This document shows positions 46,985 to 58,997 of a stretch of DNA of 64,000 nt, piece by piece (the stretch's first letter is position 1; every line of letters begins with the position of its first letter). Position numbers and translations under genes: made by a program. The DNA is from Corbicula japonica (lineage: Eukaryota; Mollusca; Bivalvia; Venerida; Cyrenidae): assembly GCA_038501625.1 (NCBI GenBank), contig JAZAYU010000037.1, positions 4,588,001 to 4,652,000 on the forward strand. The letters run 5' to 3'. Under the pieces are notes generated by a model. It saw only the letters and a program-made list of their open reading frames with translations. It did no database searches and was not told where the DNA came from.

Positions 46985-48115
46985 GCTTTAAAATGTTGGC
47001 AGCAGAAATAGCCGATCATATCCGAAGCCCCAATTTGTATCAATCCTAAATTGGCAAAGCGAACGAGTGTCAATGCAAACCAACTGTAAAAGTGGTTGTT
47101 TTCTGATGGCTTTCATCTATAATCAACAATATTTTTTATGTTTTAAGAAACAACACATCAAATCCTTTAAAGTATAACATCTGGCCTGCTTTAATGGTTT
47201 CACGACATAGATTTTTAGACTTTATGAACTGGCTCAATCAAACCGAACCTGCAATATTTTCATATTTGTCGTGGTCGAGGGTCTTCAAAGTTCCATTTTC
47301 ATCTATTTTAAGATTTTTGCAGCAGAAAAGCAGCCACACGTATCAAATACTGCAAATTTTTATCGATGCTTATTTGTCAAAGCGAACGAATATCAAAGTT
47401 AAACCAACTGAAAAAGTGATAATGTTCTAATGGCTATCAGTATACGATAAGAACATTGGTGTTTTAAGAAATAACAAATTTATCATTAAAAGTACAACGT
47501 CGGGTATGCTACAATGGGTTAACGATAGAGATTCACAGAAGATATTTGTTCTATGTCAGCTATTCAATGGATTATTATTTTGCAAATGCAAATCAATGCT
47601 GATTAATTACTATTACTCTTGTCAAGTGTTTGATTGTCATCTTAATTATATTAATGATATGGTGTGTGTATCGGTGAAGAAAGAACTGCGTTCTATAGAC
47701 TAGTTTAATGGTTATTAATTACAGTGTCTCGTTTATATCTGAAATAATAAATCTTCAGACATCCTGATTGGCTGTCATCTATTCAACTAACATTACAAGC
47801 GAGTTTGTTATCGTTCAATACACCCACTGCATAAGAGATAATTTGCTTATCACGATCATTATATAATCAAAGATATTGGTGATTTGAGAAATAATACATA
47901 TCACTTCAAGTATAACGTCTGGTCTTCTACAATGTGTGCACGGCAGAGATTTGCAGACGTGAATGTATTTGCAATAATGTCTATATGAATTCAATTTGTA
48001 TCAAGTAAGAAAGAGCCGAGATCGATAGACTTTAGTCTAGCAGATGAGCGTTTATTAATTATAGTGTCTCGTTTATATCCTAAATGATAAATCTTAGACA
48101 ACAGAAGTATATTTA
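46985..48115 (+). repeat. Degenerate array of three ~0.3-0.4 kb units
   Basis: Three related anchors occur in direct orientation: 'aagtataacatctggcctgc' (47170), 'aagtacaacgtcgggtatgc' (47490) and 'aagtataacgtctggtcttc' (47909). Each is preceded by 'aagaaa(c/t)aaca' text and followed by a 'catagatttttagac / gagatttgcagacg' type motif. Units 2 and 3 share 'agtgtctcgtttatatc' and 'taaatcttcagaca'. A family-D fragment is embedded at about 47215-47320. Confidence 0.6.
47215..47320 (-). repeat. Family D fragment (inverted) within the array
   Basis: 'ctggctcaatcaaaccgaac', 'catatttgtcgtggtcgagg' and 'aaagttccattttcatcta' match the inverted family-D order. Confidence 0.6.
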
Positions 48116-48799
48116 TTCTTAAGGACAGACTTCCAATATATAGTGTAAATCAATACTGTAAATGATGACATTTAAAGATACTAGTATCATTTCTAGCAGA
48201 TTTATCGTCGCGCAATAAACACCTCGTGTTTAAATCATTATATGATGCGAACACAAATTCGAATCCACTTAGCTGTTATCACCCGAATACGCAAGTTCTC
48301 TACAGCATGCAAAATCTAGAGTTCAGCCTTAGCAGATTTTTTTAAAGAAACTTTAGATAAGAATCTGGCCTTCAACAAAACAAATAACATAAACAAATAC
48401 AAGTTAGCTTTTAAAAAAGCTAGTAGACGGCTCTTTTTAATAGCATATTGAATTAAAGTGGAAGAGACAATATGTTAACGCATTAAACATTTTGCATGGA
48501 AAATTAATTCTTTTTTGTGACCAAAATACTTTATTGTACTGATCACAAGCGATCACCGACTGATCAGGCGGAAAGGTTATTAAGTAAACTCAAATCGAAT
48601 GTTTTACAATAAAATCTAATGTGATACATGTATGTTTTGTGAAAGACAGAGAATTTAGACTTGTGTGACATTAAACTGAATCATTTTGAAATAAAAGAGT
48701 GTAAATAAACATGTTTACACGGATACAAAAATGTTCTATTATATTTTTGCATTTTAAACTGAAAACTGAAGAAAATACAAATACACATCCAATTTGAAA

Positions 48800-48859
<60 letters not shown>

Positions 48860-48878
48860 TAATAATAATAATAATAAT

Positions 48879-48923
<45 letters not shown>

Positions 48924-50392
48924 TATAATAATAATAACAGAAACGTTATTAAATCTCGTAAACTATTGCGGTTCCTTCTAGAATTACGGGCACATCACGA
49001 GACTCAGCATCACTTTCCCACATTAATTCTTCGTGAAGGGTTCCATTGAGACAATATCCATTGATAATCATCAAATTACACAAAATGCTATCGGACTTAT
49101 GTCGTTAAACTGTGGCATACAATTTGAGATACACAAATGATGTCTTTATTTACACCTATAGACCATTAACAGAGTTTATTTTCATACATACACCGAGAAA
49201 ACCCTTACTGCAAAGCAAACATACCATGAAAAATTAAAGACATAATAGACTGTTTTAAACTTAGATATCATTTTATTTTTTTAAGATTCCAGGAGAAAGT
49301 TTACTTAATTTTTTAATTTTCTTAAATCTTTTGGACTGCACAGTTTTAATTTAATTGACTTTGGTCGTTTAATATTTATCTGCGGTGCATGGACTACTGC
49401 GCGCTTAAAACTAGGGTCGAAACATTCTAGGGACGAATATCTAGCAAACTTTTGACTGTTTCATCTCGCATGTCTCTTCTTCAGTACAAAAGTCACAGTA
49501 GTTAACCAATTTATTCAGAACCAGAACAGTTACTTAGCTGTACTTTCGATTTCATTTTGCAAAAATATTAACCAGTTTTAAGAATAAAACTGTAATCCAC
49601 CAAATTGATAAATGTTACTTTTTAATTTTACATACATCTTAACACTGTGCATAATCATTTAAATCCTTCTTGCCATGTTCAGCTTTGCCCATTCAAACAC
49701 TGAACAAATTATTTGGCTTAAGGCAAATTAAATTATTTAATAAGTATACTGAACCAAAACGAAAACTTGACAAAATAACAGGGAAAACTCTTTTTCTAAT
49801 AATGACGTCAGTGAATGGTTATATCTGAACTTGATCACCAATATGTTTATTTTCGAAAAGAAAAAAGTACGTGGTTGCAGAAAATTAAGCGTTGGAGTTT
49901 GTTCTTTGGGCTTTTAAGGTTGTGTTTTTCCTTTTGTACATGCCAATTACTTCTAAATATGACAGTCAAATAATCTGTTTGAGAATTTATCGTTAGAAAT
50001 TACTGATCTTATCATTATTTAGAAAAGAGGAGACACCCTTGACCTCTGTGAAAATATAACACCATCTTCTCGCTTTATCAAATGTCCAGGTACGTACAAA
50101 TACCACAAATTAAATAGATGATAAAATGTATAGCATAACTGAACAAAAATGTTATATTTAAAAACTGATAACTTTTCATTTTTGTTTGGTTTCAAGATTG
50201 TTTTGGCGAGTAGAGCCAATTTAAAGAATGGCATATGTATAAACTCAGATTTTAAACATTAATTCACACACATATATTAATCACAACAAAACACAGAGCA
50301 TAAGAAAAAATAAACACACCAACAAGCAAATAATCAAAACGGCCAAAGAATAATGATGAAATAAATAATAAAAATTATGTTAAAGGTAAGTG
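48116..50392. other. Non-coding stretch
   Basis: Holds the long (TAA)n tract at 48801-48937. Otherwise no frame or repeat I recognise. Confidence 0.45.
48801..48937 (+). repeat. (TAA)n microsatellite, ~137 bp, with interruptions
   Basis: Trinucleotide array interrupted by 'taatgtaat' and two 'aattataat' variants. The longest trinucleotide tract in the window. Confidence 0.95.
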
Positions 50393-51585
50393 AAGTAAAA
50401 AGCACTTCAGGAATTACCACAACCAAATGACACAGCCTCCCAAAACAACCAACACTTAAAAAGGAAAATAGTGCACGGCAAAAACATGATAAATTAAAAA
50501 AAGACACTGCTAAAATTAACAAAATGAAAGGTAGAATGTTATCACTTTGAAACGGTCAGTGGCAAAAGATTTGGCTATTGGAGTTGAAACGATGTTCCAG
50601 AATGCATAGGTTCTCATATGAACAAACAAGTACAGGTTGTCTTGGTGAATAGTCTCCAACCCACCCATTAACTCGACACTGTTGCATGCAAAAGCACACA
50701 AATATGAACAAACATCTCAAGCTTATAGCATTGCAAAGCAAAAAAGAAGGTACTCAATGACCTTACTGAATTTGTAGCCGCTGGCGTCAAATGAGCGACA
50801 ACACGATGACGGGGACAAAAGAAACAAATCTAGCTTCTATTTTCTTTAAAATATTTCCCTCTTAACCTATTAAGTACTCATAATCCCTGCCACCCTCGTT
50901 CAAACAAAGAGATAAGCTCAACAAATAACACTTGATGGGTAATTCACGTACGCAAATCGCAATAGAATATCATGTCGGTAACCTTTCTTTTAAGATTTAC
51001 AGGTGGTTTTTACAAATAATGTGGTGGAATTATGATTGCCGTTTTTGAAGACTGAGTTTATAAATTAATTCTCCATGAAATACTTTCTGGGAAATACATT
51101 TTGCAGTAGTGCTATAAACTGCACCTGTATTTTTAATTAAATCTGGGTATCGGCGATAAAACTTGCAAACATTTTTCATCAATTTGTAATAATGATAACC
51201 TTGCGTGTTTTTTTTCTGCTATGCAAAGATGATGTTCATCGAAATATATATAATTGAAAACGAACAAGCTGTTAAATATAAACATTCAAGATGTTGCACT
51301 CGAGATATCACCATATAAAAGTAGAAAATGTATAGCTTTAAAAACAAAGTAATCTGTCTTATCATATAGTTCAGTTGTTACGAAACCATTTTCAAAGGAA
51401 AAATTAAGATCATATTTGACAGTTATAGCTGCAATAATTGCGGATTACCGAGAGTTTCCTTTTTGTGTAATGCAGACTTGTTCACCAGAAGTCATTAACA
51501 TTTCATTTTGTGTCACGTGCTTCAAAATAAGATTCTAAGGATTTACCAATTGCTGTAAGTGACTATTCACAACTTTCAGTAGTTT
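50393..51585 (-). pseudogene. Decayed Penelope-like copy with part of the reverse transcriptase
   Basis: Runs from the 3' terminus ('cttcaggaattaccacaacc') through the 3' UTR ('atcactttgaaacggtcagt') and the C-terminal coding part ('atctgggtatcggcgataaa', 'gatgttgcactcgagatatc'). It extends into sequence corresponding to the middle of the reverse transcriptase near 51400-51580. Many indels and stops. Old copy. Confidence 0.75.
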
Positions 51586-51784
51586 TCGAGAAATCGAGAT
51601 TTCAGCTATGCATTAAGGTTGTTACAATTGTTTTTCACTCAGGTTTTGATTAAAATAAATATGCACAATTTTAATCTTTACTGATAGATAGTTGAGTTTT
51701 CTCTTTTTTTTTAACATACAAAAGAAATGGACAATACACATTTTTAATAATATTGCACAAGCGTAACATTTGCACCTTCTTAAG

Positions 51785-52035
51785 AAGGTGAATTGGCCAC
51801 ATCCAGAAACACAGTCTCCTAACACAGCCAGCAAGTAGAGAAGAAAAAACGAGCATGAGTAAAATAAAAAATCTAAATTAAAAAATAACCACAAACAATT
51901 AACGATAAAGAGAATCCGAGGGGTTACCGCCTTGGAACGCTGTGTGGCAAATAAATATGCCTCGGATTGCAGGTTGTACCAACCTCACGATTGCCCCAAC
52001 AGGTTCTCATGAACAAACAAGTGATATTGTAGCAT
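51785..52035 (-). pseudogene. Penelope-like 3' UTR fragment (minus strand)
   Basis: 'ggccacatccagaaacacag', 'ggggttaccgccttggaacg', 'ttgtaccaacctcacgattg' and 'ccccaacaggttctcatgaa' in the family order, with a short internal deletion after 'caaataaatatgcc'. Confidence 0.75.
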
Positions 52036-53457
52036 ATGCTAGACTATAAACAGAATACGGACTTTACTTTTTTGCAAGAAATATCACCACTTCAGTTCAT
52101 GGTAAGCCTTGATATTTAACTTTTTTACCTCATAAATCGCCATGACCTTTTATCTATACAGTTTGACGACACTAGCCCTCTGCGTTCTCTAGGTATTGAT
52201 CAGACAGGGGATTTGCGTGACTTTTGCGTTACTTTTCTCAAATTATTTCATGATAAGATTATGCCTAGTCTCAATCATTCAGACGATCTGATTTCGCAAA
52301 GGCGATCAGTACGTCTGAAGACATTGTTCGTTAAAAAAATCTGACACTTTATAACGAGGCTCATAATTAGGATATTAGTATGGAACGCCGTTGTTGTCTC
52401 GTGAAAACGGTTTTTCAGACTGTCGATCTAGCTGGAAATCAAGAAGACACACTTTTTAACTGTAATATTGCGCCCACAGGCGTGTTCAAGTAAGCTGGGT
52501 TCTGCGGTAACCACGAGATCTGGTTAGATAACTGCAAAATTCTTTGAAAAACCCTAATGGAGACTTTAGAAATATTTTACAGTGAGATCAATTAGATTAA
52601 ATTAAAAAAAAATCTATAAATTTCCAAATTACAAAAAGACAAAAGTGTTAAGACAATTTAGAACTGTCAAGAAAATTGTTAAACCTTGAACATCCCTAAA
52701 ATTCTATTTGCAATCAAACACAAAAACGAAGCATCGCAAAACAAAAACAGATAAAAAACATTGCCCACATGATCAAAATGATACTGATAATATCAAAGAT
52801 CCTTTAAAAGAACTTTTAATAGCGAAGAGAGAAATCAACAATTTTATTTGTGTCATCCATTTTCGCAACAATAAAATAAAAGGCCAAACACACTTTTACA
52901 AATATCTCGTATACATGTGCTAGACAAGATGATCTTAGATATTGTTGTTAGTAACTCATCACTCGGGAAAGCATTTAAATTGATGTTTAGTCTTACTTTG
53001 TTTTTGTGTTTGGTTGCAGAATTTAGGGATTTTTTCAGGTCAAACTATTTTTCTTTACTGTTATAACTTTCTTAACGTATAAAAAATAAACATACATCAA
53101 TAAGATTTATTTATGCAAAGTTTGATGGAACTGCATTTTTTTCGTTAGAGATATATTGATGTTCTTTCCTTTAAATATTTATAATGGTCGAAATTATTTT
53201 TGAGCCAATGACAATGCAGTATTTTTCAAATATTTCGAACCTTAATTCTCATAAAGTCGTGCGTCTGAAATGTGTTTATTATAGGTCGATTTCCTTCATA
53301 ATACTGTTCGAACATTTATTGATAGTTCGTTAACGATCTTCTACAGTGTTCTACAGTGTTCAAGGAGGCGTGACTTAAAAAGTCTGAGGAAAAGAAAATC
53401 ATTTAAATAGTTTTTAGCTTTGACTTTTTTGACTTATGATAATCTTCTTTAATTCCT
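52036..53457. other. Non-coding stretch
   Basis: A lysine-rich 71-codon frame (52708-52923) has no domain. Nothing else recognised. Confidence 0.4.
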
Positions 53458-53702
53458 TAACCCTTTATTTCCATAGATACGTCTGTTATCACATAGGCAT
53501 CTAGTTTAGATCCAGATCACCCATAAAATCAATATCATCTTATCAGTATTTGCACTTTCCCTTTTTGTCACAAATAACCTAGTAAATCTAACAGCGAGAA
53601 GTGCCGATCGTGTTCAGAGTACACGGATGAGCCCGTTGATCTGGATATTTATAAACTATTTTGCCATGTTATAATAGATTTATTTTTGAAGTAAAGGGTA
53701 AA
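53458..53702. mobile_element. Fold-back MITE, degenerate copy
   Basis: Begins 'ttaaccctttatttccatag' and ends 'gaagtaaagggtaaaa'. Inside are 'tctagtttagatccagatca' and 'cccgttgatctggatattta', matching the layout of the 17343 copy. Confidence 0.6.
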
Positions 53703-53961
53703 ATGGAACTTCCACGGATGAACCCTAGTTTCTCAACCCAAGGACAGGATTTATTCAGAGAGTCAGTTATGTTCACATGGAGTTTTCCGATAAAAGAAAA
53801 TTGATAATTCACTTTCTAAAGTATTATCTAACTACATGTTTACGAGCCATTGAATGACATAACTACTTTCAGTTTGACTATTGATTTTTGCAAACCCATA
53901 TATGGTAATCAAGGCGGCGACTGTTTAGTCAGTTACAAAAATAATTTCGACCATTATATAC

Positions 53962-54063
53962 GTTATAGTTTATTTGGAGGCTTGTACGAAAAATTAAACG
54001 GTCGCCCAGCTACGCTGGGCCTGACCGTTTAATTTTCATACAAGCCTCAAAATAAACTATAAC
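53962..54063. repeat. Strong 102-bp hairpin, ~48-bp arms
   Basis: The arms meet at GCCCAGC-tac-GCTGGGC. Outward, 'attaaacggtc' pairs with 'gaccgtttaat', 'ggcttgtacg' with 'catacaagcc', and 'gttatagttta' with 'taaactataac'. Only a few mismatches or 1-2 base bulges. A frame crossing it (53850-54032) is incidental. Confidence 0.9.
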
Positions 54064-55774
54064 CCATACTTATCAATCACTGTACGATTTTACTGCCATA
54101 AAACCATTATCACGAAGAGGAAGCAACGGCGTACCATATATTTGCATTCATTTATGTAAAATGGCGTAGACATGTACTTAAACATCCTTTTTATAAACCG
54201 TATACCTGAATTTGTTGCTTGATATCATATTAACTAAATTTCACTTAGCCCAGTGTGGAAGAAATGTGGTTAAATAAATAGAAATCGCGATTGATTTTGG
54301 ATTTGTTACCATACAAAAGCGCCACCTGTCGGTCAGACATTTTATATAGCGATGTCTCTAGACGTTCGTCAGAGCAGTTTGACACTGATCAATGACAGAA
54401 CGTCTAGATGATCTAGACTAGGTTATGCCAAAACCTACAACAATATCTTAAAGCGAAAATTAAAATCTTTGTGACATAATATATTTGCATCAACACATTC
54501 AGCAACAGTCGTTTTTTGTATGTTTATTTTGCAAATGTTAGGAAAAGTAAGAACATTAAAGAAAAAAGCTTGATCTCAAATTTTCGAAAAAGACTTTTTA
54601 ATCCAAATACAACAACTAAATAACACAGAACACCATTTAAAATGCCCACATGAGTAATATGATACTGACAAAATACTTTAGTTCCTTGTGTCTAACATAT
54701 GTACAAAATGTATAAAACGCGTTAAAACGTGGAAGAAATTATATATACGTTTAACACCTGTCGCAAAGTTTCTGGCGTGAGGATTTTATGTTTAATATGT
54801 GTCGTTACATGTATGTAAATTTTATTCAGTGAACATCTAATAACATATTGTTTGCTTATTGTTTTAAATACATTCGTTGTAAAAAAACGTAAATTGTGTT
54901 CTAAAAGTTGTTTACCCGTTTGCTTGTGTCTATAAAGAAAATGTGCGAAATTCAGATACGGTAAGGAATAATTTCTTCTCTTAATAATAAAAATAATAAT
55001 TATCTCGAATGCACAAAGTACTAAATTGATTATGTTCCGCAATTTTAAGAATACATAATATGCTCTTTAGAATAGTATATGTTTTTAAAGTTCTCTTCTT
55101 TAAAAGGCCGTTATAATTCAGCATTTTATCTCTCAAATCGCAAATGGCTAACGCGTCCAACATCATAAACAACGCGTCCAACATCATAAACGTACATTGC
55201 TTGAATTAAACGCTTTATGGTGTGTTTACCAAAATATGTTGGTTAACATTATGGAATAACTAGGTTTTCAAAACACAATCCATATTGAAATAAAAAAAAT
55301 ACTGACAAATTCAGATACATGGGGTCCCAAATGTCAGGATACACTTATAAACTCACATATCTTGGCTAATTTATTAATTGTTTGTATGTTTGTCTCATCG
55401 TTTTCCGTGGAGAACGTTATGTATACAAAAAACATAAAAGAAGTTTGATAGAAATATATTTTACTTATTTTATGTAGAAATCTACGATAGATAAATCAAA
55501 CACACCTGTTTTCGTTACTGGCGACATCAAAAGAGTTCATAACCTTCTGTCGCTTTCTCTGATTTGCTCTCGCGCTGAAGTTTATAATTACTGCTTGTTT
55601 CAAGATGTAACATTGACATCCTTTAATACCACTACTACAGGACTCAGCCATATATATTAAAACACACCACAACCATATGCATATTTCACCTTTATATATC
55701 CAGTCATTGCAAGAAACGCTAAAATAGTTTATCGTCATATTTAACGCTTATGACTGATAAAGCTTATTTCTCTA
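54064..55774. other. Non-coding stretch
   Basis: Includes a perfect 21-bp tandem pair ('aacgcgtccaacatcataaa' type, 55150-55191) and a short inverted pair 'tctagacgttcgtca' / 'tgacagaacgtctaga' (54357-54411). A 106-codon minus-strand frame (54722-55042) has no domain. Confidence 0.4.
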
Positions 55775-56150
55775 TTGACTTATTTACTCGCTTGTTTTTT
55801 GCACAAATACTGGCATGCACAAATTATTCAGAGACTTATCAAGTCAGATTCTATTTATCACAGAGTTTCATCACTTACACGTTTAAAACAATTTGTAGAA
55901 ATTGTGTACTGGAGCAGGGAACTAGTGAGGCAAGAAGTTATTAATACTCACAAGCATGTCATGAACCTTAAGCAAAGAGGGACTTCCAATAGTGCATTCC
56001 TTCTGGAAAAATGTTGAATATGTAAAGCTACAAAATGCAAATAATCGTCTCTCGGAAAGAATGATAAGTATATTGCATGAGTGGGAGGTGAAGATGAAAA
56101 ATAATCTGTCAACGTTGATGAACTATTTTGGCAGGAAGAAGGCTCTGTTG
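55775..56150 (+). pseudogene. Unrecognised coding-like segment with one frameshift
   Basis: Frame 55775-56017 (…SSLTRLKQFVEIVYWSRELV…) is followed, after a shift near 56000, by a helical, basic stretch (…NNRLSERMISILHEWEVK…MNYFGRKKALL) from 55992 on. Taken together they look like one former protein segment, but I do not recognise the family. It lies just upstream of the L1-type ORF1, so it may be unrelated host or element sequence. Confidence 0.3.
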
Positions 56151-56288
56151 AGTAATACACTAACTTCCGGTGATCATGGCGGACAAAATGTAAACAAAGA
56201 GCGACTTGAAAAAAAGCCGAGAATCCCATCTTCCGACAATATATTCAGTTGTAATGTATAGAAAAGAATAAATTGACATTAAAATAAT

Positions 56289-57815
56289 ATGCCGAAGAAG
56301 AAGCCAAGTAATGAGAATCAACCAGTAACGAATAATAATGAACAAAGTGTCAACACTGTCAATACCCCACCCACTGACAGCCAAATTGTGAATATGAATG
56401 CTTGGTCAGGACAGGAAAACGCTATTACTTCTAATTCCCAACCAGATAAGACATTACCTCGCTCGCCTACTAACACGCAGATACTTGATGATGTATCAAC
56501 ATCGCAATACTTAAAGCAAGCCAGAGATGTGTTATACTCAAGGTCACCTCCACCCCCACCTTCCCCCTCAACAATGATGGCTAGTAACTATCTGACAGGG
56601 GCATATTACTACGGTCATAGAGAGATTCCACCCCGCCCCAAATGTCGCCCATGCAGTATACATTCCATAATGAAAGCCCACCCTGGGTGACAAGACTTGA
56701 CGATGGACTTATCAAGATTGAGTCACACCTAGATGAACAAAATAGAAAGTGGAAGAAATTGGATAGCAACATACAACAAAAAAATAAGAGAATAGAAAGA
56801 GTAGAAGTGCAAGTTGAAGAGATTGCTAAAGTAAAAGGTGAAGTAAACTCAGTTCAAATTAAGGTGTTTGAGGTAGCAGCAAAAGTGAAGACCAACTCAA
56901 CATGTGTTGAAGGCATGGAGACAGCAATGCAGATGCTGAATGATCAGTATGAAGAAGCTACACATTGCAATACCAGACTAGAAAACAAAATCAGTGTCCT
57001 TACTGAAACAGTAGAAAAACCAAAAATTAATTATACAACTCTGAAAGAAACACAGTGCTCACAAAATGAATCAATTTTAGACCTCCAATGCAGAAGTATG
57101 GAAAGTAACCTAATTTTCGATGGCATTGATGAGTCAGAACTAAAAGAAGATGAATATGAATTAACTGAAGAAGTCATGAATGATTTTCTAAAGAGTATAA
57201 GCAAATATTCAATTCCAAAGAGTACACAGATTAGGTAGAAAAATGAGAGATCAGATAAAGCCTAGACCAATAATAGCCAAATTTAATGACCAGAAAGATT
57301 TAGTTAAATTTAAAGCGGCTGACACACTGAAAGGTTCAAAATATGGCATTCGCGAACAATTTCCAAAGGAAACTGAAATGCGCAGAAAACCGCTCTATGG
57401 TGAAATGAAAAAAGCTAAAGATAACGGCGAAGAAGTGAAACTCATAAGGGATAAACTGTATATTAACAGAGAAAGATTTATACCTGAAGAAGAGAAAATG
57501 GTAAAAGAAAGAAATCAAGAAAGGTTTAATCAAACTAACAAAACAAATGAAATACCAAGAAGCAGAGTATTCTATTCTAGAAAGGGGAGAAATGAGCTAA
57601 ACCGGAATACAAAAGCTCCCACTACTAACCTTCAATACAACAGATTTAGTGCCCTTGAAGATACAGCAGATATGACAGAAGCCACACAATCAACCTTTGT
57701 TGGAAAAAGGGTAGCAATGTCACCATTAGACATGGAGAAGGAACCTAAAAAACATAGGGATGACCAAGAGAACAGTGATAGTGATGAAAGTGATGAAAGT
57801 GGCAATGAATCAAGT
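56289..57815 (+). pseudogene. L1-type LINE ORF1 (RNA-binding protein), frame-broken
   Basis: Three collinear pieces: 56289-56690 (disordered, Ser/Pro-rich with a run of prolines), 56642-57238 and 57243 onward. The second piece has a coiled coil (roughly residues 20-125) and then SNLIFDGIDE (155-164), the first strand of the RRM. The third carries KPRPIIAKF and the C-terminal domain ending in an acidic SDSDESDESGNES tail. One shift lies in the 56642-56690 overlap and another near 57225, where HRLGRK is read in the third frame. The architecture matches L1-type ORF1p, which coats LINE RNA. No ORF2 follows; the sequence runs straight into a T1 copy at 57816. Confidence 0.8.
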
Positions 57816-58995
57816 ATTTCAATTTTGAATATCTTAAAGTAAACTTATTCAAATTGAATGAAAGTTTGACTTAATGTTAATAATGATCAAACAACAATAA
57901 TTTTTTGAAAACCGTGCATATGTTTTACGTTTTACGTTTTACGTCATCCACGTCGGGATACGTTTTTTTATGCATTATCCCCGTGCGGCAAGCGAAATTT
58001 ATTTTTTTACAATCGTTTTTGTTTTTCACATGTTCACCGACTAAAGACAAACACGAAAAACACACCAACAAATTGTAACCATGGAACATTGCCGTCAAAA
58101 TTCTTTTCACAGGAACAACTTCAAATTTGTTGTAAAAAAATCTTGACGGTTTTCGTAAATGCAAAAGAAATACCTTATTTTTGCATATTTTTTTAATTTA
58201 AGAATAAAATCAAACGATATTATTTTCTAGATTGATTACGTTGCTTACGTTGAACGCTGATGTTACTCAATTACGTCATTAAATATTTACGTAAAAAACA
58301 ACGTAAAATCGAAAAAATTAGTGTATCATTTGTTGGATAAGTGTCCAATAAATAAAAATTTAAAACTAAAATTTATAGAAATTCAATAAAATTCAAAATC
58401 GAATTATTCGAAAATGACGCTTATTCGCTCAAAAGGCGTATCCGAAAACTGGTCAATTTTATCGAAATGAATACATTTTTTTCGTTTGGAAAGGCTGTTT
58501 CACACCTATCATAGAAAATTGTATCATCCCAAACTGCTAGACAATTCAAAAGCTTTTGACACAAAACATTGTGTGAAAAATGGAATTTTCTCCTTGAAAT
58601 CCTGTAAAAACGTTATGGATAAATAAAGTTGAGTGTGTTGGCTCATCGTGCCCAGCAGACCATTACAAAGCTACAGAAAGCTATTTCAGTGCAATGGAAT
58701 GGCAAACTACAGTATTTCCTTTAAATCTGCATGAAATTTAAATTATACAGAGATGAGAAAACGATCACAAATGATAGCCGATGCAATGATAATTAACTTG
58801 AGAATTGCTTTCTGAGAACAAGTGAGCTAAAATATTATTATTTTTTACTCTGGTTAAGCAGACCTAAAATTTTTGGTGTGCTTTAATAGAATATTGATTC
58901 TTCTTCATTGTAATTTACACTATTTTGAAAGATTCAATCAAATTATTGGAAAAATTAACATTTATCAAGTGTGCACTTAGAACTTTTGACAAGTG
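57816..58995 (+). mobile_element. T1 element, copy 6, missing its left terminus
   Basis: Homology starts at 'tttcaattttgaatatctta', about 35 bp inside the normal left end, so the left TIR is absent. The right end is complete ('aacttttgacaagtg' then TA). The ORF1 frame reads about nine codons into it before stopping at 57842. The interior resembles the young copies closely. Confidence 0.85.
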
Positions 58996-58997
58996 TA

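Noticed and set aside
48801..48937. CRISPR-like or regulatory array
   Set aside because: It is a plain TAA microsatellite. No spacer/repeat structure exists anywhere in the window, and the sequence is eukaryotic.
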